A stretch of 64,000 nt of DNA, from assembly GCA_911728455.2 (NCBI GenBank), contig OU452222.1, positions 18,300,559-18,364,558 on the forward strand. The letters are read 5' to 3'. Position numbers and translations under genes: made by a program. How positions within the stretch are numbered: position 1 is the stretch's first letter; every line of letters starts with the position of its first letter. The DNA is from Marthasterias glacialis. Taxonomy: Eukaryota > Echinodermata > Asteroidea > Forcipulatida > Asteriidae. This document shows, one piece after another, positions 42,101-54,100 of this stretch. The notes under the pieces are model-generated. The model did no database searches, was not told where the DNA came from, and saw only the letters and a program-made list of their open reading frames with translations.

Positions 42101-45100
42101 GTTACTAAAGGTTGTTGCTATGGGGCACCTATGCTTTAACTTGTTAACTTGGAAGCTGAAGCTGTAGCCACAGTAGTCAAATCTGAAATAGCCTAACACT
42201 CATACTTTCAGATCATCTTCTAGTAAGCTGTCAAACCACTCAACCGCATCGGCTGTGTATGGTGAAATAAGTATTTCCAGCTATACCAGAGCTCAAACAA
42301 AGACGAATTCCAAGATGGCGTCAGTGAAGAGAGAGACATGAAGTGCGCTCTCTTTTAACTGCATGATTTTAGCCAGTACCTCTTTGACCGCTCATGTGTG
42401 TCTTCACAATAATTTTTCACAATGATTTTTTTTAAACCTTTGATAATGTTCGCAAAAATTGTGTTCAAATTTACATGTTTAACTTATGTAAATTAAAAAA
42501 TGAATGTCGACGTTTTAAAGATTAATCTGATTAATAAAAAGAATCTTTAAGTATAGCTTCCATGTTACATTTCAATTGTTTATTTTGGGCGGCTGGCCCA
42601 TGTGCACTATTCTAAGATTCTTTTGTGGTTTTCGTTTCTGCGGCACTCTCTTCTGACCTTTGTTTTTGTGTTTCCTGCACCTTTCGGTACGGAAATTGAA
42701 CTCTCTCATGTGGAAACAGGGAGGTTCTTTCAAAATCTGCATCTTCGCAGCCAGTTGCTCAAAGTTGATGCGGTTAATTTAAGAAACCTTAGACGCCAGT
42801 TGGATTTCCCTTCTATTCAACGGGGAAATAACGCTTGTCTATCATTCGAAGCAAATAAGCACTTTGTTCAACACACAAAATGTTTTTTGTTTTTGAACAT
42901 CTGTTAGATTATCTTCTACTCCAGTGATTGCACGTCGCCAACCAGATGCTCGGTATGTTTTGTGCACAAAAATGGTGAGCCAAAGGTCGTACTCGTTACA
43001 GCCAAATGTTTGTTATTTTGGTGTTAACTATACCGGTGTTCTACTGTAGCACCATGGTGCAGGCTGCCATAATTCATCCATCATTCAAAACAATATGAAT
43101 ATTGAATGGCCAAGATAGTAGGCGGGTCAATCGATTCAACTCCAAACTCCAGACTGGCACTGGTTTTTCAAATCCAATGGTTTCATCGGACAGACATGTA
43201 CATGCAATGAAGCGTAACTCCCAGACTGATACTTCACACATGAGTAGAGTGTAGTGTGCACAGTATCATGGCATGCAAGGTCACAGGTATATTTGGCAGG
43301 AACCAGACTCACAAGGCCGGTCTCTAGCATTATTAACACCTATCAAAATGTGACACCAGCTATGCAAACCAAGTAAAGCTTTTTCAAGACTGGAGTAGAT
43401 TTCTACATATTTTTGGAGGGGGGGGGGGTGGTGGGAGAGGGGGAGTGATGGATTCTAGATTCTGGCACAAATCTAAGCCCAATTTCATAGAGCTGATTAT
43501 GAGGAAAAAAAGCAGCTAAGCACAACAAAATTATGTTTACCAGAATAAGGTTACCATCCGAAATACCATGTCACATGTACCATCTGTGACTGGTATCCTG
43601 CTCATAGTTTTGCTTAGCAGAAAATTGTTACGCAATGAAAATTTACTAAATGAACAGGGCAGGAACAAATTCATTGTGATTATTTTTTGTGTTTATTTTG
43701 TAGAGGGTGAAATTATATTTCGAATGATTTACACATTTGTTTGTTTTTGCTTTTACTAACTTTGAGATTGTAAACACAATGACACCTCAAACAAATTAGA
43801 AGACTTGTAGTGTATATGGACTGATGTTTAATAAACGGAAAGTCTTGCACACAACTTTTTCCACTGTACCGTGATTTCAAACCGGAACAAAATGTTGACA
43901 AAGTGGAAGAAATAAATCAAAACATACCTTTGGAAAAGACCAACGATGTCTCCATTACTTAATACAGACAACAATTACAACCCTTTATAATGTAAATTCC
44001 TTTCAATAATGCGTAATAACAGCGCAAGCATGGCGAAAGTAAGTATGGTCGCCAACAATACTGTACATACAATACGGTACGTACATGTACTACAAGGATA
44101 AACTGAAGCACAGTGAATCCGATTTCCAACCTTTGAACCTTTTGAAGTACAACGTAGATTGCGAAAAAAAATTTCAATGGTGACAATAGGTAAATTTAAA
44201 CCATCAAAGTCTTCAGATTGCACTCTACTCTCGGCTGTTTGGTGTGACCCGCTAACGTGTTTAAAATCCGAGATACAAAGTGTGTTGTAATCTCGGGCGG
44301 TTTTGGGTAGATCAGTGAGTAAATGGCTTGGGGGGTTTCAGGGGGGTTCATTAACTGAAGGGTTCAGCAGCTCTATTAACTTGGGCCCTGGGCTTGTTCA
44401 CAATTTTACCTTGCCTTCTTCAAGGGGCAGCACTAGCATGACAGGTAATGAGGAAACTTCCAAGGTGGTGTAAGTTAGTGTACAATAGCCCATATGCATG
44501 TCCCAGTGCACATGATCGGTGCGCAAATGATTCTGGGTAAAATCTTGAGTCCAAACAACATCGGCAACCATCATGATTTTGAAGCAATGCGTCACAAAAT
44601 GCAAAAACCTGGCATATTTACATTTTAAACAACAGCACGGCGTTCATCGTGGCAACTTGATTTCGGTTTTCGCAGTACTTGATATCCCAAAATGTACTGC
44701 GGTAAACTTTTAAGATGGAGCTTGTGCATTATGGGCTATTTGCGGCGTCCACTACGGTCAAAAAATTGATCTTTTATTGATCCTTTGGATCGCCTTCAAA
44801 TGTCTGGCATCTTGTTTATTTACCTTTACAGTGGGGTTGTTGTCATTGACGACTCCACATTTCTTCTCGTTAATATCATCCTTGCACTCCAGGTAGAATC
44901 CATGGATGAGCCTGAAGTCGCTGAACGTGATCGTCTTCATCCTGTTGACGTACTGTCTGCATTGTACTGAGGTGATGTTCTCGTAGACGTCATACAGGCA
45001 TGGCAGGACAAGGCCTTTCCCTCGTTCCATTGAAGCGCACTCTGGAAACTGATTCAAAGAGAGGAGAGAACGTGGGTAAAAGATCGCTTCCTAACAGAAA

Positions 45101-48100
45101 AGGGACTCTTCTCTTTGCAGCAGGGTGCCCCAGTTACACGAACAAAGCGGTGTGATATATACATGGCGGCAACCATGGTGAAGATGTCCTGTTGTTCTTC
45201 AACCAAAACTCTTAAAGGGTCTGTATACGTTTGGTAATGACTCTGAAAATTTATGGCAATAGTAACTCACTTGGTAAGAAGTACAGCAGCTTTGGATAGT
45301 ATACTGGTATAATGCGTTTTGAGAAACGTTTCACTTCGAAGTACTGCAGTTATGGAAAAATACATCACTTTTTATCGCCCAAAAGTTTAAATCTGAGAAG
45401 CGTTGTGGCCGTAACGCTTCTCAGAATGTGTATTCCAATGACGGATACTTCTTCTGCGTGAACACAACCGCTCCAGATTTTTAGTGTTATCTCAAAAACG
45501 CTGCCACCTTTTGAACTGAAATTTACACAGGTTAGTTTTATGGCGTATATCTACAATTATATAGCATTATGGCAAATGTACGGTTCCAAAAACCAAAGGT
45601 ATACTTTGCCTTTAATGGCCAAAAGTGAGAGAGAAAGCATGAACAGTATGATCACCTGAAACAATGCAGTTTGTTATCATTACAATGAACAGGTTACCTT
45701 CAAATGATGGCCATAGACTGATAAAGCATACTCATACATGAACTTCAAAACAGAATGCTTTCACAATTGTGTTTTAGATTTGATAAACTTGCCCCTGCTT
45801 TCATTCCCAGAATCTAAAACATATTGCAGGATTGATGTAAGCCAAGAAACTTGGCAAAGAGCCAGCCAGGGAAGCAGGCAAGGAACCAGGAAATTTCAAA
45901 TTCTAATTAAGAATCCAATTCCTAATCGTTCATGAAGGACGGAGAAACAGAGGTGAATGAAATCATCCTCCGTTTTGACTCAAATATTACCTTGGTAATT
46001 TCAGTTTTACAAACTTCAAAAGCTGCCGAGTCGAAACGCACATCCATGGTGAGGTTCATCTTGTAGTCCCACAAAAACTGCAGAGGAGGAGGAGGGGGGG
46101 GGGCAGGAAATACCACATAAAAAATGCATTCAAAACCTTTGGATGAAGTGTTTGCTTGTCAATTAGTCAGCAAAATTAAACAGAATCAAATGCAGAGGAT
46201 ATCTAGAAGAAGAAGAATTCTTAACTTGAAATTTTAGTAACGGTAGTAACTTCTTAACCCCTGTCATTTAAGAACACCACATGACGCCTTGCATTGGTTT
46301 TCATAAAGCTTTAAATATATATTTGTTACTCCTTCCACAGAGAAAGGCATACAAACAAAACCGATATAAGTTTTTCTTTGTTTTTTTTTGAGTGCATTCC
46401 GGTTGCATGTCCCCTCGAAAAGCCTCTGTATGACGCTCCAAAACTTTACTTTCAAAATGTTTTTAGAGGTCAAACTATGGTCTACAATTTCTCATGACTT
46501 GAATCTCCCTTGGCTACATGTATGATTTCACTCTTCCCTAAAATACAAATTTTGAATCAGTACAATGATCCAATGGCAACCAACATTCAAATAAATAAAA
46601 AAAAGGAAATTACAATTCAAACCTTATCATAATCATACTTTACTTGTATATAACAAATTTCTCTGAAGTTATAAACAAATTTTAAAACACAACATTTTTG
46701 GCCTGTACAAAAAAGTTTTTTTTTTTTAAAGGAATATTTGCAAACATGTCAATATTTCTTGCAACACAATTCAAACATATAGATCTGATGTTGTATATTG
46801 GCTTCAAAGCAAGTGTGCATCAAATGATTTTACACCACCCAGGAACACATGCCATCTACAACGTCCACTTACCCTGTTGCAGTTATCACCAAACTCAGTA
46901 TTATCCTAGGAAAGAGAACAAAAATACAGAACCTGAATTAAATGTAAAATAAAGATGGTTCCATACGATTAAGACGGCAAGTACAAAATATCAATAGACC
47001 TTATGCGTATGACGTTACTACGAGCGTTTAGTACAGGAAAGGAGGCCCTCGCTCTGAGGTAAAACCAGCTACAACATGCTGTGTTTTACCTCAAAGACGG
47101 TGGCAAACTTGTTTTCCTTTTGTAAACCGGACACACGGCCTCTTCAATTTCCACTTTTTAGATTATGTAATCGTTAGTGTGGAGTTTGTATTATAAAAGA
47201 ATTAAGAACTACGATATTAGACTACCAGACTACCAAAATACACCTTAAAGTTAATGTCACATTAACATTAAATATGTGGCGTGTCCTGGCGGAATGGTTA
47301 GTGTGTCGGACTCAAGCTCAGGTGGCGGAGTCATCGGAGTGTGGGTTCGAGTCCCGGTCATGACACTTGTGTCCTTGAGCAAGGCACTTAACCATAAATT
47401 GCTTCGTAAAAGTTGGGGAGGTTGAGCCTTCTGCTCTACCAGCCAGGCTTCTGATGGATGAAACCCAAGTCTACATCCTTACGGACTGTAAAGGGGATAA
47501 CCCTGTTTCAGCCCCAGGAGTAGGTGGCAACGGCCCCTGGATAAAACAGTTGATTTGTAGCCCACACCTCAAGTGGCTTACTGGCCTTGTGTGTCTGACA
47601 ACTTCCATAAAAAAAAAATTAAAAAAATGAAAATGTCACGTGATACATGGTGACATGATTCAAGTAAAACCCTTCCCGGTATATACCAAATTTTTGCTAA
47701 TTCAGACTTGCAGTTCTCTAGATATATTAGATGTTCAAAAACACATACAGGGTGACGTGGTGACGACGGCAGCTTAAGTTGTTAATATAACACATCCTGC
47801 TTTGTATATACATGTCAATTCTGGCCAGATCAGAAATGACTTGTAGTTCTCTTGAAGTTAGATTGTCAAAAATACATCTTTAAATTAGTGTTACAGGATA
47901 CAAAATGACGTCATCATGACGTCACTTTTGGATGCACACCTTTAGAGTGAGGTGTTTATATGTACCAACTTTCAATAGGATGTGAGCCTTAAAAATTGCC
48001 AAAGTGCAGGAAGAATAGTACCAAGAACATGGACTTTGGTAAGACCAATTATATAGTATAGTGCCCTCTTGATTTCACGTCATGTTTCGAGGACCCCAGA

Positions 48101-51100
48101 TGTTGTTCACATTGCTTTTGCTGTGTCATGCGTCATTTCCAGCGGATGTGTAGTCAAAGTGAAATTTATTTATTTATTAATTCTGTTGTGTCGTAGGACG
48201 CAAATGGACACAAGATTTGAACTACATGTACTTTACTCAACCAAAAGGTCAAAGTGAAGGTCAAGTCCTAACAGATAATGAGTCGCAGAAATAACCAAAG
48301 TGCCGTCTAGTAAAAAAACGTAAAGTCTATGGAATTTGGATAAGAAAAATTGAAGAAATTTAACCCCCCAAAAATCAACACAAATACAAAGACTTTTCAT
48401 GGAAGTTTCGGGGGGAAAAAAAAAAAAAAAACAACCCCAAAAAAAAAAAAAATAATAATAATAAATAAAAAATAAAAAATGAAAAATAAAATAAAACAAA
48501 ATAAAAAATAATATACTACTTGTTTTTGTTTAAGATCAAATTTACAAGAACAATCAAACAAAACCATTTCAAATGCACCAGATTGCACAATAGAGGCTTT
48601 TTAAAACAAAACATATATAACACCAAGTACAAAAACATTCCAATGACCTCATTTCAATTCAGTATGCTTTGGCCAAAACTTGGGGTTCAGTATGCCCCCC
48701 CCCAACTCCGCGCTTCAAATCCTTTGCTGAAGGCCCTTTATATTAGAAAGTTACTAGTAGTAGCAGTAGTACATGTAGGATTAAAGCTCCTAGGTAAAAC
48801 CATGACACAGTTAAACTTGTTAACATCAACATATGTACCTGATCCACGCATATAAAAACAATTATTTGTTTAGCTTTGAATTGACAGTCAATAAAAAAAA
48901 AACAAGGTGTAGAAGATGAACTGATACACATTTCTTAAATGTTACGGTAAAAAATGTTCATCTCAGGTTTGAAACAGGGATTTTTTTGTTCAAAATTTGT
49001 TTGTGTAACCATGGTAACTTGCAATCAAATGAGACAAATGAAAGGGGGAACCTCCAGGCTACGAAGGAGAGTGCGAACCACGGGGTTAAAGGAAGAGGTA
49101 CCTCTGCGGTAGAAGCAGGGAAACCTCTTTGGTAAAAGGAGGGGAACTTCTGGGGTAATCGAGGGGGAACCTCTGGGTTAAACAGAGGGGCAATTCTAGG
49201 GTAAAAGGAGAGGGAACCTTGGGTAAAAGGAAGGGAACTTCTGGGTATACTGAGGGAGAACCTCTGGGGGTTAAAGGAAGAGAACACCTAGGGTAAAAGG
49301 AAGGAACTCCTAGGGTAACTAAATGGAAGGGAACTCCTAGGGTAAAAGAAAGGGAACTCCTAGGGTAAAAGGAAGGGAACTCCTAGGGTAAATGGAAGGG
49401 AACTCCTAGGGTAAATGGAAGGGAACTCCTAGTGTAAAAGGAAGGAACTCCTAGGGTAACTAAATGGAAGGGAACTCCTAGGGTAAAAGGAAGGAACTCC
49501 TAGGGTAACTAAATGGATAGGAACTCCTAGGGTAAAAGGAAGGAACTCCCAGGGTAACTAAATGGAAGGGAACTCCTAGGGTAAAAGAAAGGGAACTCCT
49601 AGGGTAAAAAGAAAGGGAACTCCTAGAGTAAATGGAAGGGAACTCCTAGTGTAAAAGGAAGGAACTCCCAGGGTAACTAAATGGAAGGGAACTCCTAGGG
49701 TAAAAGAAAGGGAACTCCTAGGGTAAAAAGAAGGGAACTCCTAGGGTAAATGGAAGGGAACTCCTAGTGTAAAAGGAAGGAACTCCTAGGGTAACTAAAT
49801 GGAAGGGAACTCCTAGGGTAAAAGGAAGGAACTCCTAGGGTAACTAAATGGATAGGAACTCCTAGGGTAAAAGGAAGGAACTCCTAGGGTAAAAGAAAGG
49901 GAACTCCTAGGGTAAAAAGAAGGGAACTCCTAGGGTAAATGGAAGGGAACTCCTAGTGTAAAAGGAAGGAACTCCCAGGGTAACTAAATGGAAGGGAACT
50001 CCTAGGGTAAAAGAAAGGGAACTCCTAGGGTAAAAAGAAGGGAACTCCTAGGGTAAATGGAAGGGAACTCCTAGTGTAAAAGGAAGGAACTCCCAGGGTA
50101 ACTAAATGGAAGGGAACTCCTAGGGTAAAAGAAAGGGAACTCCTAGGGTAAAAAGAAGGGAACTCCTAGGGTAAATGGAAGGGAACTCCTAGTGTAAAAG
50201 GAAGGAACTCCTAGGGTAACTAAATGGAAGGGAACTCCTAGGGTAAAAAGAAGGGAACTCCTAGGGTAAATGGAAGGGAACTCCTAGTGTAAAAGGAAGG
50301 AACTCCCAGGGTAACTAAATGGAAGGGAACTCCTAGGGTAAAAGAAAGGGAACTCCTAGGGTAAAAAGAAGGGAACTCCTAGGGTAAATGGAAGGGAACT
50401 CCTAGTGTAAAAGGAAGGAACTCCTAGGGTAACTAAATGGAAGGGAACTCCTAGGGTAAAAGAAAGGGAACTCCTAGGGTAAAAAGAAGGGAACTCCTAG
50501 GGTAAATGGAAGGGAACTCCTAGTGTAAAAGGAAGGAACTCCTAGGGTAACTAAATGGAAGGGAACTCCTAGGGTAAAAGGAAGGAACTCCTAGGGTAAC
50601 TAAATGGATAGGAACTCCTAGGGTAAAAGGAAGGAACTCCTAGGGTAAAAAGAAGGGAACTCCTAGGATAAAAGGAAGGGAACTCCTGGGGTAATAGGAG
50701 GGGAATTTCTTGGGTAAAAGGAGGGGAACTCTTAGGGTAGGAGTGCTCATCTGAAATAATCCCTGCAATTATAAATTAATTATAGGCTGCTAGATAGCAC
50801 ATACCAGGGTTTGCCCTTTAATTCCTCAGTGACTAACCAGCAGAACCAGTTAGCTTGTCATTTCAGTAGTCTGCCCGTTCTTTGTTTTGTTTTTTTCCTT
50901 TTCAACAGTCCATAGGCCCTATTTCATATAAAAATAGGGATGCATTTGAACACTGAACTAGCCAGCCGGACCACTTGGAGACAAATTTTGACTGGTCCTC
51001 AGGTGTTTTATCTAGCATTTGGCCAGTGGACCACAGCTAAGGGAGAATGCTGCATACATTCTTGTTCTATAGCAGAAGACCATGCTGTTATTTTCACATA

Positions 51101-54100
51101 GTGTGTGGAAAATATCAGAGCATAGAACGTGCGTAATAGTGATTACGTGTCAATGTGTTCAATGCCCACCAGCCATGAATATGATAACAATGCAATGTCC
51201 ATGGGCTGTTGTCACGGTTGATCTATGGATGTACCATCCGTTGACAATGCGGCTTCTAATCACAACAACTGTTGTCGTTCGTTTGAGGAAGTACGCTTGT
51301 CGAGCCCCGACCTGCAACTTCTGCCAGTTACATCAGACCTTTTATGACACTGCAGCCATCTGTGTCAGATCCCCCTGTATACCCAATGACACTGACAGTG
51401 ATATTTTTAACTCCCTATTTATAAATAAAAGGGATCAAACTAATTTTCCCTACCAGCATGTTCGGTTACATAGGTTTGGAAGAAAAACAAAGATGGCCGC
51501 ACCATGATCAAAGTCTATTGCAATATGACCTTTTACTGGTGCCCGTATTTTGTTAACACTTTGAGATGAATGTACCTTAGTGAATCGTCATATATGTTTA
51601 TGACAGTGTAGCCGTCTTTTACTACATCTATATGTACACAGACCCAATGAATTGGTGGTTAGTTTGTTGGTCCATGCAAATTTTTTTCCGGTCATGAACT
51701 CGTTGGGTTATTATCAGGAAGTTCTGTTATGTATTCAAAAGCAATCAAATGGAAAATAATTCACCACTTCGACCACGGCATCTTGTTGACAAAATGACGT
51801 TGTAAATTGTGTATTACAATCCCTGTATACCAGGTACATTGCAGTGCACTTCATTGCAGGCGAGATCTGACCCTGACTGGTCATATATGTGACCTGCTCT
51901 GCAGAACAGAGTCTGATGTGGCATATCTTGTTAAAACTTAAACAGCGATTGAAAAACATGTATAATTTGAGATGACATTGAAACAAATAACAAATTTAAA
52001 TCCCAACACTATTTTATTTACATTTTTGTCAACTATTTTGAGTCAAGTTGATAACTCTTTTGACTTTAAAAAGCCTTTTTTTTCTCACAGGGCTTTTTGA
52101 CACTCGTGAAAAATCAGTTATTTCAAATTTTTTTTAAAAATCAACACATTACACTTCGGCGCTCTGACATACCAATTGGAAGTTTATTTCATGCTCTTTC
52201 AAGCCATGTGAATAACTAAAAAAATACATTATTGCCACATCAGAGCGGGTCACATATGAGATGTTTTATTTCTTTTTGAATCAAAATTACCTCTGCCAAT
52301 GGGGTTTAATTTTTGCCCCTTTTGCCTCTTCTTTGATCTTTAAAACTCAAACACTTCTGTAGTTCCAAACAGTGCTCCGTATGCAGGCCTGTATGCTTTG
52401 TTCTTGAAAGGGCAAGGGCAACAAGGCATTTTCTCCTTGATGAAGGGCACCTCTATGAGGTAATTGTAAATTACTATTGGAACATTTCAAGGGGCACCAA
52501 GGCAATGACCGGGGGGCAATGGAGGCAATCGCCTTCGTTGCCTCCGTGAAGTATCCAGCCTGTGTTTTGGCATTTCAGATCTTTCCACCCCACTTTGAAA
52601 GGATAGCAGACCAGCAGCCAATGTTTGTTTTTCACCACCATTAAAAATTCAATCTCTTTCTCTTTCCAAAAATAGTAAGCTCAGCTATCACCAGATGGAG
52701 GGTGAACGTGGGTTTGAAATAACACGGATAATAAAGACCATTGTGTTCGGGCTCGAGTGCTTTTGTTTGTGGCTCTCAGTTGACTGGAATTTCCTACGGT
52801 AAGGAAGAGGGGACTTGAGTGCAGTTGACTAAAGACACCTATGGAAAGGAAAAGGGTGTGTACAATTGTTTCTTTAACTGTTCATGATAAAACATACAGT
52901 ATGTACAACATGGACGAACAAGTCAGTGTTCCACACTGTTGGGACATAGTGGGACATGGAGGCAGAATTAGACATGTTCAAACTGGAGAGGATAATTGCT
53001 AAAAAAAGTGCCTGGCAAAGTGAGGTAATCAATTTTGGCAATGTCCAGTGAAGGACATCACAAAAACCAGTGAGATATCGACTCCAACAGGAACTTTCTA
53101 AAGGAGTTTAGGTGCTGTCTAAAGGTTTAAATAGGTCTATTTTTAAGATCATACAAAACTTACAACGGAGTGGGGGGTGGTGGGGGGTAGGGGATCGGAG
53201 CCTGTGCTTGACTCTAAAGGTTCACACAGTTTTCCCAAACTAAACGACAGGCATTTACACCATTAATTGAAGCGACATCAATAAAATCATAGTGAAAGGA
53301 AACTAAGTCCACCCCACCTCGATTTAAATTTTCATACCAATGTATCCTGGGCAATTGTACCTTTTTTATGCTGCTGGCATGCATCGCTGGTCTTGTTGAC
53401 ACAAAATACCATGCCTTGACATGCTAAGAGTCTTCAAGGCTGTAAACCTTTTTTGGCACAGACCGCGTACATTGAGAACGTGTGTGCGACATTCGACACT
53501 ACTCTACCACGACTCGTTCCCGCAGCATGTTCATGGAGGTTGTGCACACAATGCCATACCGTGCACACTACATGTACTTGTATATAATTTGCACACAAAA
53601 GGGCTTTGGCGCAAGGTTATGATGCCCCAGAACGACTGCCATGAATGAGATGAAAGGATGTCAATCAAACTCCAAACACATCAATTCCTTGACTCAGCAC
53701 TCCAAAGCCCACCCTCAAACATGAGCACTGCATCGATGCGCATGTGTTTGCGATTACTACCATTGTCATTATGAAATTGGGCATTTAATTGTACAAAACT
53801 TGTACAGGAAGAGGCTGTATCGTGATGCGACTTGAAAGCGGCATGAGGAAGTTATATTCATTTTTTTAATTCATAAAAAAAACAGTATTTATTAGAATTG
53901 TAACTTGGGTTTAGGCAGTCTTTTCTTAGTAGGGCACCGCTACGAGGGAAATGTACATTTCTACTTGAACATTTCAAAGGGCACCAAGAAAATGACCGGT
54001 GGCATGGAGGCAGTTGCCTTTGTAGCCTGCATGAAGTATCAGGCTTAGGAGGATGTGGGATGTTTTACAACACTTTTTTGAAATGGCGTAGGGGGGGGGG

